A DNA stretch of 54,678 nucleotides, taken from NCBI GenBank assembly GCA_021794275.1, contig JAJYRD010000015.1, positions 1-54,678 on the forward strand, given 5' to 3'. The notes under the pieces were generated by a model. That model was not told the DNA's origin, searched no databases, and worked only from the letters and a program-made list of their open reading frames with translations. A program made the position numbers and the translations under genes. Below, piece after piece: positions 17,463-29,131 of the stretch. How positions within the stretch are numbered: position 1 is the stretch's first letter; each line of letters begins with the position of its first letter. This DNA is from Pseudomonadota bacterium (GTDB taxonomy: Bacteria; Pseudomonadota; Gammaproteobacteria; Acidiferrobacterales; Acidiferrobacteraceae).

Positions 17463-19418
17463 ATGCCAGGTGGGAGGGGAGTGAAACGCGATGCGCTGTT
17501 TGGGGGCGCCGATTCATGGTTCAGTCCGGAGGATATCTACCTCTTCCGCGAAGGACGACACACCAGGCTTTACGATAAGCTCGGGGCTCACCCGGTGCGC
17601 TTGCCCCATGGGGCGGGCGTCCACTTCGCGGTATGGGCCCCCAACGCACGGTCTGTCTCGGTCATAGGCGACTTCAATGGCTGGCGAAAGGACGCCCATC
17701 CCTTGAAGATTCGCGAGGACGGATCGGGGCTTTGGGCGGGCGTGATCGCGGGAATCGGTCCCGGGGCGCTCTACAAGTATCACATCGTCTCGCGCGAGGC
17801 GGGCTACGAGGTCGAGAAGGCGGATCCCTTTGCGTTTCGTGCGGAAGAACCCCCGCGTACCGCGTCCGTCGTGTGCGAGTCCCCGTATTCGTGGGGCGAC
17901 AGCGCATGGATGCGTTCGCGCGGCGGGAAGATAGGCCTTGCCGCCCCAGTAAGTATCTATGAAGTGCACGCGGGCTCGTGGCGCCGCGTCCCGGAGCAGG
18001 GCGGGCGTTGGCTCACTTATCGGGAGCTTGCAGCGGTATTGCCGGCCTATGTGGCCGACTTGGGTTTTACCCATGTTGAGTTCATGCCGCTTACCGAGCA
18101 CCCGTTCTACGGCTCGTGGGGGTACCAGACCACGGGTTATTTCGCGCCAACCGCGCGCTTCGGGACGCCCGAGGATCTGATGTACCTGATCGATGCCCTG
18201 CACCGCGAGGGCGTAGGGGTCATACTGGACTGGGTGCCGTCTCACTTTCCGACCGACCTGCATGGCCTCGGGTTTTTCGACGGCACCCACCTTTTCGAGC
18301 ATGCCGATCCTCGTCGCGGGTACCACCCGGAGTGGCATTCGAGCATTTTCAATTATGGGCGGCACGAGGTGCGGTCGGTGCTCATCTCGAGCGCCCTCTT
18401 TTGGCTCGATAGATTCCATATCGACGGGCTGCGGGTAGATGGTGTTGCCTCCATGTTGTATCGGGACTATGCGCGACCGGCGGGTGAGTGGATCCCCAAT
18501 TCCCATGGCGGCCGCGAAAACGAAGAGGCGACTCAGTTTCTCCAGGAATTGAACGAGGCCGTCTACCGCCATCATCCGGATGTTCAGACGATAGCCGAAG
18601 AGTCGACGGCTTGGCCGCAGGTCTCCCGGCCCGTCTATATGGGCGGCCTTGGGTTTGGCTATAAATGGAATATGGGCTGGATGCACGATACGCTCGATTA
18701 CATGGAGCGAGAGCCGATCTATCGAAAATATCACCAAGGGCAGCTTACATTCAGTCTTTGGTACGCTTTTCAGGAAAACTTCGTGCTACCGCTGTCGCAC
18801 GACGAAGTGGTCTATGGCAAGGGGTCCCTGATAGGCAAGATGCCGGGTGATGGCTGGCAGAAATTTGCAAACCTGCGCCTGCTGCTCGGCTATATGTTTT
18901 GTCACCCCGGGAAGAAGCTATTGTTCATGGGCGCCGAGATTGCGCAATGGCGGGAATGGAGCCACGAAGGCAGCCTCGATTGGCATCTGCTGGACTATCC
19001 CTCGCATCAAGGTATCCAGACGCTGGTGCGTGACCTGAACCGCCTATATCGCGAGGAATCGGCGCTGCATGCCGCCGACGTCGGGCCAGAAGGGTTCCGC
19101 TGGGCTGACAACGGGGATTGGGAGCAGAGCGTCATAAGTTTCTATCGGTTTCCGCGCTCGGGGGGCGACCCAGTCCTCGTGATCTGCAATTTCACCCCCA
19201 TGCCTCGCCACAACTACCGGCTGGGTGTCATGCGGGAGGGGTTGTGGAAGGAGATCATGAATACGGACGCCACGATCTACGGAGGCAGTGGCCAGGGAAA
19301 CCTCGGAGGGCTGGAAACGGCGCCCGTGGGCGCCCACGGACAGCTCCAGTCGCTCAATCTTGTATTGCCCCCGCTTTCTGTCGTGGTCTTCCAGGCACCG
19401 GCCGTGCGGGGAGGCTAG
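17463..19418 (+). CDS. glgB: 1,4-alpha-glucan branching enzyme
   Basis: A 651-residue GH13 branching enzyme that makes alpha-1,6 branches. The N-terminal CBM48 domain is seen in [20 protein letters not shown]. The GH13 barrel has the nucleophile in [18 protein letters not shown], the acid in [12 protein letters not shown] and the third Asp in [14 protein letters not shown]. The ATG at 17463 follows GGGAGG seven bases upstream; the frame opens earlier at TTG 17418. It is the first gene of the operon; glgE begins three bases after its stop. It lacks the extra N-terminal domain of E. coli GlgB (728 aa), as in many bacteria with the GlgE route. Confidence 0.95.
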   Translation: MPGGRGVKRDALFGGADSWFSPEDIYLFREGRHTRLYDKLGAHPVRLPHGAGVHFAVWAPNARSVSVIGDFNGWRKDAHPLKIREDGSGLWAGVIAGIGPGALYKYHIVSREAGYEVEKADPFAFRAEEPPRTASVVCESPYSWGDSAWMRSRGGKIGLAAPVSIYEVHAGSWRRVPEQGGRWLTYRELAAVLPAYVADLGFTHVEFMPLTEHPFYGSWGYQTTGYFAPTARFGTPEDLMYLIDALHREGVGVILDWVPSHFPTDLHGLGFFDGTHLFEHADPRRGYHPEWHSSIFNYGRHEVRSVLISSALFWLDRFHIDGLRVDGVASMLYRDYARPAGEWIPNSHGGRENEEATQFLQELNEAVYRHHPDVQTIAEESTAWPQVSRPVYMGGLGFGYKWNMGWMHDTLDYMEREPIYRKYHQGQLTFSLWYAFQENFVLPLSHDEVVYGKGSLIGKMPGDGWQKFANLRLLLGYMFCHPGKKLLFMGAEIAQWREWSHEGSLDWHLLDYPSHQGIQTLVRDLNRLYREESALHAADVGPEGFRWADNGDWEQSVISFYRFPRSGGDPVLVICNFTPMPRHNYRLGVMREGLWKEIMNTDATIYGGSGQGNLGGLETAPVGAHGQLQSLNLVLPPLSVVVFQAPAVRGG

Positions 19419-19421
19419 GCG

Positions 19422-21434
19422 ATGGCGCGAGCGCAAGCGAAGGGCGGGGGGATGCCGCAGGACGGGCGGAACCGCGTCGTTATTGACGCGGTGAGCCCGG
19501 CACTGGATTGCGGGCGCTTCCCCATCAAGCGGGTCATAGGCGACAGCGTAACGGTCGATGCGGACGTCTTTGCTGACGGCCACGACGTGGTCGCCTGCAT
19601 CCTGTGCGTGCGCAAGCCGAACGGGAGGGCCTGGAGTCGCGCACGCATGATACCGATCGGCAATGACCGCTATCGCGCAACATTTGCGGTGGGCGAGCTT
19701 GGCGTCTACCACTATACCGTGCGGGCCCATATAGATCGCTTTGGGTCGCTCTGCCAGGACCTTGCGCGCCGGCCGCTGGATGATCCTGACCTTGCGGTGG
19801 TCTTTCAGCAAGCCGCAGCCATGATAAGGGAGGCGGCGGCGAACGCAAGCGCGCGTGAAGGGCGGTCTCTGCGCACGGTCCAGGCATTTCTGGAAGGTGA
19901 TGCCGGTTCTGCGGAAAAGCGAGCCGCCCTTCTCGATGAGACGCTTGCCGAGCGGGTCTATCGCTGCTCGCAGCACCCTCACGAGACGGTGCTCGAGACG
20001 GAATTCGCGGTGCGCGTGGATCCGGAGCGGGCACGCTTTAGTGCCTGGTACGAGTTTTTCCCGCGCTCGGTTGGAGGCGCCAAGGGCGGCCGCCTGCGAG
20101 ATGCGGGCCCCATGCTGGCTTATGTGGCCAGCATGGGTTTTGACGTCGTGTATCTGCCGCCCCTCTCGCCGATCGGGGAGCGCCTGCGCAAGGGTCCGAA
20201 CAATACCCTGAGCCGCGATGCTGCCGACGTCGGCAGCCCCTGGGCGATCGGGAGTGCGCGGGGGGGCCACAAGGCTGTCGCGCCCGAACTCGGTACGCTC
20301 GCGGACTTCCGGGCGTTTTGCGAAGAAGCGGCAAAGAATGACATGGCTGTGGCGCTCGATATCGCGTTTCAATGCTCCCCGGACCATCCTTACGTGACAG
20401 AGCACCCGGAGTGGTTTCGTCATCGGCCGGACGGCAGCATCCAGTATGCGGAGAATCCCCCGAAGAAATACCAGGATATCTACCCCCTCGATTTCGAGAC
20501 CGCCGATTGGCGGAACCTATGGCAGGAACTGAAGAGCGTCGTCACATTCTGGATAGGCGAGGGCGTACGCATATTTCGTGTCGACAATCCCCACACGAAG
20601 GCCTTCCCGTTCTGGGAATGGCTCATACGAGAGGTCCGGTCGGAGCATCCGGATGTTTTGTTCCTGGCGGAGGCATTCACGCGCCCCAAGCTGATGCACG
20701 GGCTTGCGAAGCTTGGTTTCACGCACTCCTACACCTATTTTACGTGGCGCAATACAAAGCAAGAGCTGATTGAGTACTTCACGGAACTCACCCAAGGGCC
20801 TGGGCGAGAGTATTTCAGGCCGCATGTGTGGCCTAACACACCGGACATCCTTCCCGCGTTCCTTCAGCATGCCCCGCGCACGGCCTTCATCATCCGTCTC
20901 GTGCTCGCCGCAACCTTGAGCGCCACCTATGGTATCTACGGCCCGGCCTTTGAGCTCCTGGAATCGCAACCCCGCGAACCAGGTAGCGAGGAGTACCTTG
21001 ATTCCGAGAAGTATCAAAGACGCGCATGGGATATTGCAAGGCCCGACAGCCTTCGCGCGATCATCGCCCGCTTGAACGCCATTCGCCGCGCGAACCCGGC
21101 CTTGCAGAGCGACCAGAATCTCGTATTTCACGCCATAGACAACGACAATCTGATCGGGTTCAGCAAGACCGCCCGCGACGGGATGTCGACTGTGCTGGTG
21201 GTGGTCAATCTCGATCCTTACCACCGCCAGTCCGGGTGGCTCGAGTGGCCCGCGCACGCGCCCGGTGGAGCGGGCGGCCGCCCCGTGCAGATGCACGACC
21301 TGTTGTCGGACGCCCGCTATCTCTGGAGTGGGAGCCGCCACTATGTGGAGCTTTCGCCAGAACAAACGCCAGCCCATGTCTTTCATCCCCGAGCGTACGT
21401 GGGCACTGAGCACGATTTTGACTACTACTCCTAG
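19422..21434 (+). CDS. glgE: Alpha-1,4-glucan:maltose-1-phosphate maltosyltransferase
   Basis: A 670-residue GH13_3 enzyme that extends glucan by transferring maltose from maltose-1-phosphate. The order is an N-terminal beta domain with [20 protein letters not shown], an inserted helical segment (about 105-190), then the barrel. The nucleophile is Asp388 in [18 protein letters not shown] and the acid Glu417 in [24 protein letters not shown] is a GlgE hallmark. The start has GGGAGG in the tail of glgB, three bases past that stop. The maltose-1-phosphate would come from the kinase half of the next gene, seven bases downstream. Confidence 0.95.
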   Translation: MARAQAKGGGMPQDGRNRVVIDAVSPALDCGRFPIKRVIGDSVTVDADVFADGHDVVACILCVRKPNGRAWSRARMIPIGNDRYRATFAVGELGVYHYTVRAHIDRFGSLCQDLARRPLDDPDLAVVFQQAAAMIREAAANASAREGRSLRTVQAFLEGDAGSAEKRAALLDETLAERVYRCSQHPHETVLETEFAVRVDPERARFSAWYEFFPRSVGGAKGGRLRDAGPMLAYVASMGFDVVYLPPLSPIGERLRKGPNNTLSRDAADVGSPWAIGSARGGHKAVAPELGTLADFRAFCEEAAKNDMAVALDIAFQCSPDHPYVTEHPEWFRHRPDGSIQYAENPPKKYQDIYPLDFETADWRNLWQELKSVVTFWIGEGVRIFRVDNPHTKAFPFWEWLIREVRSEHPDVLFLAEAFTRPKLMHGLAKLGFTHSYTYFTWRNTKQELIEYFTELTQGPGREYFRPHVWPNTPDILPAFLQHAPRTAFIIRLVLAATLSATYGIYGPAFELLESQPREPGSEEYLDSEKYQRRAWDIARPDSLRAIIARLNAIRRANPALQSDQNLVFHAIDNDNLIGFSKTARDGMSTVLVVVNLDPYHRQSGWLEWPAHAPGGAGGRPVQMHDLLSDARYLWSGSRHYVELSPEQTPAHVFHPRAYVGTEHDFDYYS

Positions 21435-21441
21435 GCGCGCC

Positions 21442-24400
21442 ATGCAAAGAAGAACAAAAACGGAGACGTCGCGAATATCGGACGATCCCCTCTGGTACAA
21501 GGACGCCGTCATATACGAGTTGCACGTACGTGCTTTCTTCGATGGAAATGGCGACGGCGTCGGCGACTTTGTGGGCTTGACCCAGAAGCTGGATTACCTG
21601 CAGGACCTGGGCGTCGACACCTTGTGGGTCCTGCCGTTTTACCCTTCGCCCATGCGGGACGATGGTTACGACATCGCCGATTACCGTAATGTACACCCGG
21701 ATTACGGGACGCGGCGCGACTTTCTGCAGTTCGTGCGTGCCGCCCATGAGCGCGGTCTCAGGGTCATCACGGAGCTCGTCATAAACCACACGTCGGACGA
21801 GCACCCCTGGTTTCAGGCGGCGCGGCGCGCACCGAAGGGTTCGCCGAAGCGTGATTTCTACGTGTGGAGTGATACCGTCAAGAAGTTCGAAAACACCCGC
21901 ATCATATTCACAGACAGCGAGAAGTCCAACTGGGCGTGGGACGAGGACGCCAAGGCCTATTATTGGCATAGATTCTTCTTCCATCAGCCGGACCTGAATC
22001 ACAATAATCCGCAGGTCGTGAAGGCGGTGGTGCGGGTCATGGAGTTCTGGTTAGGGCTTGGTGTGGATGGTCTGCGCCTCGACGCCATTCCCTACCTCTG
22101 TGTACGCGAGGGGACCAGCAACGAAAATCTTCCGGAGACCCATGCGGTGGTGCGCTACATGCGTTCGGTCATCGATGGTCGCTACAAAAACCGTATGTTG
22201 CTGGCCGAGGCCAACCAATGGCCCGAGGATGTGCGCGACTACTTCGGCGGCGGGGACGAGTGCCACATGGCTTACCACTTCCCGCTCATGCCGCGCATGT
22301 ATATGGCGATAGCGCAGGAGGACCGTCACCCCATCGTTGAGATCATGAAACAGACGCCCGATATTCCGGAGACATGCCAATGGGCGATCTTCTTGCGCAA
22401 CCATGATGAGTTGACTCTGGAGATGGTCACGAACAAGGAGCGTGACTACATGTACCAGATGTATGCCGCGGACCGCAAGGCGCGTCTGAATCTCGGTATA
22501 CGGCGCAGGCTCGCGCCGCTCATGGACAACGATTTCGACAAGATCCGCCTGATGAACAGTCTCCTCCTGTCGATGCCGGGGTCGCCCATCATTTATTACG
22601 GGGACGAGATCGGGATGGGTGATAACATCTATCTTGGCGACCGCAATGGCGTGCGCACACCCATGCAGTGGAGTCCGGATCGGAACGCGGGTTTCTCGCG
22701 CGCCGATCCTCAGCGGCTGTTTTTGCCGCCGATCATGGATCCGGTCTATGGTTACGGTGCGGTGAACGTCGAGGCGCAGTCGCGGGACCCCTCGTCGCTC
22801 CTTAATTGGACCCGCCGCATGCTCACGATTCGCAAGAGCACGAAGGTATTTGGGCGCGGGGCCCTCGTGTTCCTGGAACCTGGGAACCGCAAGATCCTGG
22901 CCTACGTCCGCGCCTACGGCGACGAGACGGTCTTGTGCGTCGCCAATCTGTCGCGCTCCGCACAGCCCGTGGAGCTTGATTTGTCGGCCTACAAGGGGCG
23001 CGTCCCCATCGAACTCGTTGGACGCACGCCGTTTCCACCGATCGGCGAGTTGCCCTATCTTCTCACCCTCCATGGCCACGGTTTTTATTGGTTCCGGCTC
23101 GCCGAGGGCGGCGAGGTGCCGGCCTGGCATGAGGAGCGCCTGCCGCCGGAGGAACTGCCACTGCTGGTCTTGTTCGATGGCTGGCGCAGCCTGTTCCGCG
23201 AACGTGTCGTGCCGTGGCGCATGACCATGGCTGACAAGGTGCGCGCTCAGTGGGAGACGGACGCCTTGCCGCGCTTCATGACCGCGCAGCGTTGGTACGC
23301 AGAAAAGGGCGCCCCCCCTAAGCGCATCGCCATGACCGAGACCGCCGAGTGGGTGACCCCGGACGGAAGTTTTTTTATGACGCTCGTCGATGTGGAGGGT
23401 GGTGATCGGCCGGCGCGCTATTTCGTGCCGGTATCGCTCGTCTGGGAGACCGACAACGAGGCGCGCATGCGCTGTGTCCTGCCGCTTGCCATGGCCCGCG
23501 TGCGCCAGCAGTCGACGCTCGGCGTCCTGGGCGATGCCTTCGGGGATGATGTCTTCTGCCGCAATCTCGTGATGGCGATCCGCGAAGGGAGGCGTTTCGA
23601 GGCGGAGGCGGGGGTCATGCAGGGGGTGCCGATAGGCGTCCTCCATGACGCGGTCGCGCCGGACGAGCCCGTGCGGCATCCCAATACGCATAGCACGAAT
23701 ACCGCGGTTGCGATCGGCGACAGACTCTTTCTTAAGGGCTATAGGCGCCTCCAGGAGGGCATAAGCCCGGAGGCGGAGATGGGCCGGTTTTTATGTGATG
23801 TTGCCCATTTCTCTTATACCGTGCCTGTTCTCGGAACCTTGGAATACCGGTCGGCGGGAGGCGGCGTCATCACGCTCGCGCTCCTGCAGGCCTATCTCGA
23901 GAATCAAGGGGACGCCTGGGACTACACGCTCAATTATCTCGAGAACCATCTCGAACTTTGTCTGCATGCTTCCGCGCAGACGACCGACGGCGAGGAGGAG
24001 GTGCACGGCGGCTACCTCGCGCTCGTGCGCACGCTCGCCTTACGCACCGCGCAGATGCATCTGGCCCTTGCCACGCCCACGGGTGATGCGGCCTTCGATC
24101 CGGAGCCGCTAGCACTTGACGACGGAAAGCAATGGGTCGCGGGTGTGCGCGCGGAGATGGAGGAGACCTTCACCTTGCTTGGGGCGCACCTCTCCTCATT
24201 TCCGGAGGAGGCGCAGGGTGACGCCCACGCCCTGCTCGCCGTGCGTTCGCAGCTTTTGGGCAAGGCCGCCCTATCAGTCGCGACTATCGGGCAAAAGATC
24301 CGCTACCACGGGGATTATCACTTGGGGCAGGTTCTTTTGCAGAAGAACGATTTCGCGATCACCGATTTCGAGGGCGAGCCTGGACGCACAATTGCCGAGA

Positions 24401-24777
24401 GGCGGCGCAAGCATACGCCCTTGCGGGATGTTGCCGGTATGCTTCGTTCCTTCAATTACGCCATGTATACCGCCTTGGACCATGTCACTATGGGGCACGC
24501 GGAGCACATGGCGACCTTGCTGCCCCATGCCCGTTCCTGGGAACGCGCCGCGGTGTCCGCCTTCATGGGGTCTTATGCTGAAGCCATGGAAGGTACGAGC
24601 CTTTGGGAGACCTTTGCAGACGCGCGGGAGTGGTTGAGGCTATTCCTGCTTGAAAAGGCCTTCTATGAGCTACGCTATGAGATCAAGAATCGCCCCCAAG
24701 GCGTGACGATTCCCTTGCGGGGTCTTTTGCATGGCCTGGAGCCCGAGACGGTGGCGCAAGACCCATGGGGCGCGTAG
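21442..24777 (+). CDS. treS: Trehalose synthase fused to maltokinase (TreS-Pep2)
   Basis: An 1111-residue two-part enzyme. Residues 1 to about 560 are GH13 trehalose synthase (maltose-trehalose isomerase): [13 protein letters not shown], nucleophile Asp214 in [13 protein letters not shown], acid Glu256 in LLAEANQWP, and FLRNHDEL. From about 590 on is a maltokinase of the aminoglycoside-phosphotransferase fold: [13 protein letters not shown], catalytic [12 protein letters not shown] and metal-binding [10 protein letters not shown]. The product, maltose-1-phosphate, feeds GlgE. In mycobacteria the two halves are separate proteins in one complex; the fusion is known from many proteobacteria. ATG 21442 lies seven bases after glgE with only a weak AGG upstream, suggesting translational coupling. 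Confidence 0.95.
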   Translation: MQRRTKTETSRISDDPLWYKDAVIYELHVRAFFDGNGDGVGDFVGLTQKLDYLQDLGVDTLWVLPFYPSPMRDDGYDIADYRNVHPDYGTRRDFLQFVRAAHERGLRVITELVINHTSDEHPWFQAARRAPKGSPKRDFYVWSDTVKKFENTRIIFTDSEKSNWAWDEDAKAYYWHRFFFHQPDLNHNNPQVVKAVVRVMEFWLGLGVDGLRLDAIPYLCVREGTSNENLPETHAVVRYMRSVIDGRYKNRMLLAEANQWPEDVRDYFGGGDECHMAYHFPLMPRMYMAIAQEDRHPIVEIMKQTPDIPETCQWAIFLRNHDELTLEMVTNKERDYMYQMYAADRKARLNLGIRRRLAPLMDNDFDKIRLMNSLLLSMPGSPIIYYGDEIGMGDNIYLGDRNGVRTPMQWSPDRNAGFSRADPQRLFLPPIMDPVYGYGAVNVEAQSRDPSSLLNWTRRMLTIRKSTKVFGRGALVFLEPGNRKILAYVRAYGDETVLCVANLSRSAQPVELDLSAYKGRVPIELVGRTPFPPIGELPYLLTLHGHGFYWFRLAEGGEVPAWHEERLPPEELPLLVLFDGWRSLFRERVVPWRMTMADKVRAQWETDALPRFMTAQRWYAEKGAPPKRIAMTETAEWVTPDGSFFMTLVDVEGGDRPARYFVPVSLVWETDNEARMRCVLPLAMARVRQQSTLGVLGDAFGDDVFCRNLVMAIREGRRFEAEAGVMQGVPIGVLHDAVAPDEPVRHPNTHSTNTAVAIGDRLFLKGYRRLQEGISPEAEMGRFLCDVAHFSYTVPVLGTLEYRSAGGGVITLALLQAYLENQGDAWDYTLNYLENHLELCLHASAQTTDGEEEVHGGYLALVRTLALRTAQMHLALATPTGDAAFDPEPLALDDGKQWVAGVRAEMEETFTLLGAHLSSFPEEAQGDAHALLAVRSQLLGKAALSVATIGQKIRYHGDYHLGQVLLQKNDFAITDFEGEPGRTIAERRRKHTPLRDVAGMLRSFNYAMYTALDHVTMGHAEHMATLLPHARSWERAAVSAFMGSYAEAMEGTSLWETFADAREWLRLFLLEKAFYELRYEIKNRPQGVTIPLRGLLHGLEPETVAQDPWGA

Positions 24778-24857
24778 ATTCGCGCTTATGGCTCAATCCG
24801 GTGTCCCATGGCGCCGTCCGATATGCCTTAGGTGACAGAGCAAGGAAGGGTGACAAG

Positions 24858-25025
24858 ATGATGATCCAGCATGGGGTGCTAGCGCCCCTGCCTACGAATT
24901 TGTGGTGCCGACCGTGGGCGTGGGCGACCATTTCCCAGGGGGCCTTGGGCGCGGACGTGTCGGTACGTGGCCTTCCTGTCCTGTCTCTGCGCCTCGCCGA
25001 CATGGCGTCGGGAGCGGCGCTGTGA
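24858..25025 (+). CDS. Possible 55-aa ORF coupled to glgX
   Basis: A small frame starts at ATG 24858, seven bases after a good AAGGAAGGG, and stops at TGA 25023-25025, which overlaps the glgX GTG start (GTGA). It encodes a tryptophan-containing, mildly hydrophobic peptide with no known motif. It sits in the only sizeable gap (244 bp) inside the operon. It may be a leader peptide that couples translation into glgX, or chance. Confidence 0.35.
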   Translation: MMIQHGVLAPLPTNLWCRPWAWATISQGALGADVSVRGLPVLSLRLADMASGAAL

Positions 25026-27202
25026 TCGAGGAGCGCGGCCGCCTGGGAGGGCGGGGGCAGGCACGTTTCGCACTGTGGCCTGGGCGGCCCTATCCCTTGG
25101 GTGCCACCTGGGACGGGGAGGGGGTGAACTTCGCGCTTTTCTCCGAGCACGCCGAGGCCGTGGAGCTCTGCCTGTTCGCCGAAGACGGCCGGCACGAGAT
25201 TGCGCGCGTCCCGGTACGCTGGCAGACCGATCAGGTGTGGCATTGTTACCTCCCGGAGGCGCGGCCGGGCTGGCTCTATGGCTATCGCGTCTATGGGCCC
25301 TACGATCCCAAGAACGGGCATCGGTTCAACGGCAACAAGCTCTTGCTGGACCCTTACGCCAAGTCCGTTCAAGGCCAGGTCCGCTGGAGCAACGCGAATT
25401 TCGCCTATCGCGTCGGCCATAAGCTCGAAGACCTGTCTTTTGATCGGACCAACAATGGGCCGTTCATGCCCAAGTCGCGGGTCGTCGAGTCGGCCTTCAG
25501 CTGGGGTGACGACCGGCTTCTGCGCACGCCTTGGCACGACACGATCATCTACGAGTTGCATGTGAAGGGCTTCACCTATCAGCACCCGCTGGTCCCTCAG
25601 CCCTTGCGCGGCACCTATGCAGGCCTGGGCTCGGCGCGGGTGATCGAGTATCTGAAGTCACTCGGAGTCACGGCGGTCGAGCTCATGCCCGTGCATGCGT
25701 TCATAGATGACCGTCATCTCGTGGAGCGCGGTCTTCGTAATTATTGGGGATACAACTCCATAGGGTTTTTCGCCCCCGATTCGCGCTATTCAGCGAGTGG
25801 CGAGATCTCCGAATTCAAGACCATGGTTAAGGCGTTCCATTCCAACGGGATAGAGGTCATCCTCGACGTGGTGTACAACCATACGGCCGAGGGTAACCAC
25901 ATGGGGCCGACCTTGTCCTTCAAGGGCATAGACAACCTGTCCTATTACCGCTTGAGCCCCGCCCATCCGCGTTACTACATGGATTTCACGGGCTGCGGGA
26001 ACACCTTGAATATGCTGCACCCGAGGGTCCTGCAGCTCATCATGGATTCGTTACGCTACTGGGTTCTCGAGATGCATGTGGACGGATTCCGCTTCGATCT
26101 GGCCTCAACCCTGGCGCGCGAACTCCATGACGTCAACCGGCTTTCGGCGTTCTTCGATATCATTCATCAGGACCCCGTGCTTTCGCAGGTCAAGCTGATA
26201 GCCGAGCCCTGGGATCTGGGCGAGGGGGGCTATCAGGTCGGCAACTTCCCCGTCGGCTGGACCGAGTGGAACGGTAAATACCGCGACGCGGTACGGGCCT
26301 ATTGGAAGGGCGAGGGCGGCGTCATAGGCGAAATGGCCTACCGGCTGACCGGCTCGAGCGACCTCTACGGCCACGGCGGACGCAACCCCTATGCGTCGAT
26401 CAATTTCGTGACGGCGCACGACGGATTTACGCTCCAGGATCTCGTGAGCTACAACGATAAGCACAACGAGGCCAACGGCGAGGACAATCGCGACGGGACC
26501 GACGGCAATTTCTCCTGGAATTGCGGTGCCGAGGGGCCGACCGACGACCCGGAGATCCGGGCCTTGCGGGCCCAGCAAAAGCGCAACATGATCGCGACTT
26601 TGCTGCTCTCGCAAGGCGTGCCCATGATTCTGGCCGGCGACGAGATAGGCCGCACGCAGCGCGGCAACAACAACGCCTACTGTCATGACGATCCCATAAA
26701 TTGGGTGAATTGGGAGCTCACGCCAGAAGACCACGAGTTCATGCGGTTTGTGCAACACGTGATTCACGTCAAGCAGAACCACAAGGTCTTCCGCCGCCGG
26801 TCATTCTTCCAGGGGCGGCACATCCGCGGTGGGGACGTCAAGGACATCATGTGGTTGAAGCCGGACGCAACGGAAATGAACGACGAGGAGTGGCATCAGA
26901 GTTTTGCGCGCTGCCTGGGGTTGTTCCTGGCAGGCGAAGGGCTGGACGAATTCGATGAGAAGGGGCGCATGATAGGGGACGTCGACTTCCTATGGCTCTT
27001 GAATGCGCATCATGAGGAAATCCCTTTCTCGCTGCCGAAATATCGAGTGCTCGGCTGGCAGGTGGAGATCGATACGAGCTATACGGGCCCCACGCGGGAC
27101 GTCGGGGCCATCATCACGAGCGGATCCTATCCGCTCCAAGGGCGCTCGCTCGTCTTGCTGCGGGAGGCGATACCCGACCGTCGGGCCGGGCACGCGCGCT
27201 GA
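25022..27202 (+). CDS. glgX: Glycogen debranching enzyme (GlgX/TreX, isoamylase type)
   Basis: A 726-residue GH13_11 enzyme that cuts alpha-1,6 branches. A CBM48 domain opens it ([19 protein letters not shown]). The nucleophile is in [15 protein letters not shown], the acid in [19 protein letters not shown] and the third Asp in [16 protein letters not shown]. Start GTG 25022 has GGGAG seven bases upstream; the frame is open 40 codons further back but that part does not match the family. Together with TreY and TreZ just downstream it is the X member of the TreXYZ route from glycogen to trehalose. treZ begins 19 bases after its stop. Confidence 0.93.
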   Translation: MIEERGRLGGRGQARFALWPGRPYPLGATWDGEGVNFALFSEHAEAVELCLFAEDGRHEIARVPVRWQTDQVWHCYLPEARPGWLYGYRVYGPYDPKNGHRFNGNKLLLDPYAKSVQGQVRWSNANFAYRVGHKLEDLSFDRTNNGPFMPKSRVVESAFSWGDDRLLRTPWHDTIIYELHVKGFTYQHPLVPQPLRGTYAGLGSARVIEYLKSLGVTAVELMPVHAFIDDRHLVERGLRNYWGYNSIGFFAPDSRYSASGEISEFKTMVKAFHSNGIEVILDVVYNHTAEGNHMGPTLSFKGIDNLSYYRLSPAHPRYYMDFTGCGNTLNMLHPRVLQLIMDSLRYWVLEMHVDGFRFDLASTLARELHDVNRLSAFFDIIHQDPVLSQVKLIAEPWDLGEGGYQVGNFPVGWTEWNGKYRDAVRAYWKGEGGVIGEMAYRLTGSSDLYGHGGRNPYASINFVTAHDGFTLQDLVSYNDKHNEANGEDNRDGTDGNFSWNCGAEGPTDDPEIRALRAQQKRNMIATLLLSQGVPMILAGDEIGRTQRGNNNAYCHDDPINWVNWELTPEDHEFMRFVQHVIHVKQNHKVFRRRSFFQGRHIRGGDVKDIMWLKPDATEMNDEEWHQSFARCLGLFLAGEGLDEFDEKGRMIGDVDFLWLLNAHHEEIPFSLPKYRVLGWQVEIDTSYTGPTRDVGAIITSGSYPLQGRSLVLLREAIPDRRAGHAR

Positions 27203-27220
27203 TTGAGGAGCGGTATTCGC

Positions 27221-29131
27221 ATGGGAGGCGCCATGGGCGAAAACGGCAAGGCGGCTGCGACAGACTCCGCCGTGACGAGGCGATACGAGCGCCTCGGATT
27301 TGGAGCGCAATGCGAGGACTCCGGGGTGCGGTTCCGCTTATGGGCGCCTTCGGCACGTACGGTGGATCTTGTGTTCGAGGAATCCACCGCGCCGCCGATT
27401 GCGATGAGGCCCGGGGGGGACGGCTGGTTCGAGGTGATGAGTGAGGCCGCGGGTCCGGGCACCCTCTACCGTTATCGGATCGACGGCACGATGTCTATTC
27501 CGGATCCGGCGTCCCGGTTCCAGCCACGCGATGCGCACGGCCCAAGCGAGGTCGTAAATGCCCACGCCTTCGCCTGGACAGATACCGCGTGGCGGGGGCG
27601 GCCTTGGGCGCACGCGGTCATCTATGAGCTGCATGTCGGCACTTTCAGTCCCGAGGGGACCTACGCCGGGGCCGCGTCCCTTTTGCCACGGCTGGTGGCG
27701 CTCGGGGTGACCGCCATAGAGTTCATGCCTCTCGCGGACTTCCCGGGACGCGCGAATTGGGGCTATGACGGCGTGCTGCCCTTCGCCCCCGACAGCCGTT
27801 ACGGGCGCCCCGAGGACTTGAAGACGCTGATCGCGACCGCCCACGGCTTGGGTCTCATGGTTTTCCTTGATGTCGTCTACAACCATTTCGGACCCGACGG
27901 CAACTATCTCGGATGCTATGCCCCACAGTTTTTTACCTCGCGCCACCATACCCCCTGGGGCGATGCCATTAACTTCGACGGACCGGGTAGCGCGCAGGTG
28001 CGTGCCTATTTCGAGGCAAACGTCCGCTATTGGCTGAACGAATACCATTTTGATGGTCTGCGCTTCGATGCGGTCCACGCCATCGTTGACGACTCGCCGG
28101 AGTCAATCTTGACGTGCATCGCGCGGACGGTGGAACCCTTGCGTAGTGCCGGCCGTCACATCCATCTCATCCTCGAGAACGAGAATAACGAGGCCCGCCA
28201 TCTCGACCCAGGCGGCGCGCGGGGCAGATTCACGGCGCAATGGAATGACGACCTCCACCACGTCTTGCACGTGCTCCTGACCGGTGAGACCGAGGGCTAT
28301 TACGCGGACTACGCGCAAGACACTATGCGCCTGCTTGGACGCTGCCTGACCGAGGGTTTCGCCTACCAGGGGGAGTTCTCGCCCTACCGGCAGGGCCGGC
28401 GTGGCGAGCCCTCGGCGGCTCTTGACGCGGGCGCCTTCGTGACCTTTCTGCAAAACCACGATCAGGTCGGGAATCGGGCCTTCGGGGATCGCATCACGGC
28501 GCTCGCAAGCCCCGAGGCGGTGCGGGCGGCGACCGCGGTTTTACTGCTCGCACCCTCGCCGCCCATGCTTTTCATGGGGCAGGAATTCGGCTGCTCGCGG
28601 CCGTTTCTCTTTTTTTGTGACTTCGAGGCGGACCTTGGGCGAGCGGTCACCGAGGGTCGCCGTCGCGAGTTCGCGCGCTTCCGACAGTTCGCGGACGAGG
28701 CCCAGCGGGCGCTTATCCCCGACCCCAATAGTGAAGATACCTTCGCGTCGAGCCGTCTCGACTGGCGTGAGACGCGAAGCGGGACAGGCGCCGCATGGCT
28801 CGCTTTTCATAGAGACCTGCTCGAAGTCCGGGGCCGGCAAGTGGCCGGACGGCTTGCCGCGGGTCCTGTTCGATCCCAAGGCTTCGATCTCTTCGGCGAC
28901 CGCGGGATCGCCGTTGCCTGGCGTTTCGCGGACGGTTCCTTGCTGCATCTGCGTGCAAATCTCGGCCAAGCTCCCGCGAACGTCGGCTATCGCGTGACGA
29001 AGGAGAGTGGTTCCACCGCCATGCTTCTGTATGCAACAGGGCCGGCCACGACGGATGAGATGCTTGGGCCTTGGGAGGCGCATTGGGAGTTGCGGCCCGC
29101 GGGTCCGGGCAAGAATGGCGGGGCTGCATGA
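27221..29131 (+). CDS. treZ: Malto-oligosyltrehalose trehalohydrolase
   Basis: A 636-residue GH13_10 enzyme that cuts trehalose from the end of malto-oligosyltrehalose. The early CBM48-like domain has GVRFRLWAPSARTVDLVF. The nucleophile is in FDGLRFDAVHAI, the acid in HLILENENNEAR, and VTFLQNHDQVGNRAFGDR is the TreZ-type third motif; GQEFGCSRPFLFFCDFE is also typical. ATG 27221 has GAGGAG ten bases upstream; ATG 27233 (with GGGAGG four bases upstream) is an alternative start. The stop overlaps treY (ATGA), so the pair is coupled. It is slightly longer than the usual ~580-600 residues. Confidence 0.94.
   Translation: MGGAMGENGKAAATDSAVTRRYERLGFGAQCEDSGVRFRLWAPSARTVDLVFEESTAPPIAMRPGGDGWFEVMSEAAGPGTLYRYRIDGTMSIPDPASRFQPRDAHGPSEVVNAHAFAWTDTAWRGRPWAHAVIYELHVGTFSPEGTYAGAASLLPRLVALGVTAIEFMPLADFPGRANWGYDGVLPFAPDSRYGRPEDLKTLIATAHGLGLMVFLDVVYNHFGPDGNYLGCYAPQFFTSRHHTPWGDAINFDGPGSAQVRAYFEANVRYWLNEYHFDGLRFDAVHAIVDDSPESILTCIARTVEPLRSAGRHIHLILENENNEARHLDPGGARGRFTAQWNDDLHHVLHVLLTGETEGYYADYAQDTMRLLGRCLTEGFAYQGEFSPYRQGRRGEPSAALDAGAFVTFLQNHDQVGNRAFGDRITALASPEAVRAATAVLLLAPSPPMLFMGQEFGCSRPFLFFCDFEADLGRAVTEGRRREFARFRQFADEAQRALIPDPNSEDTFASSRLDWRETRSGTGAAWLAFHRDLLEVRGRQVAGRLAAGPVRSQGFDLFGDRGIAVAWRFADGSLLHLRANLGQAPANVGYRVTKESGSTAMLLYATGPATTDEMLGPWEAHWELRPAGPGKNGGAA

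Noticed and set aside
22051-23691. Long antisense frame (546 codons) inside treS
   Set aside because: It is a shadow of the high-GC treS coding frame, rich in Arg and His with no motif or ribosome site. The same holds for other long antisense frames, such as those in glgB, treY and cyoB.
24902-25021. Forty-codon upstream extension of glgX
   Set aside because: No ribosome site or family match; GTG 25022 has GGGAG at good spacing and gives the normal N-terminus.
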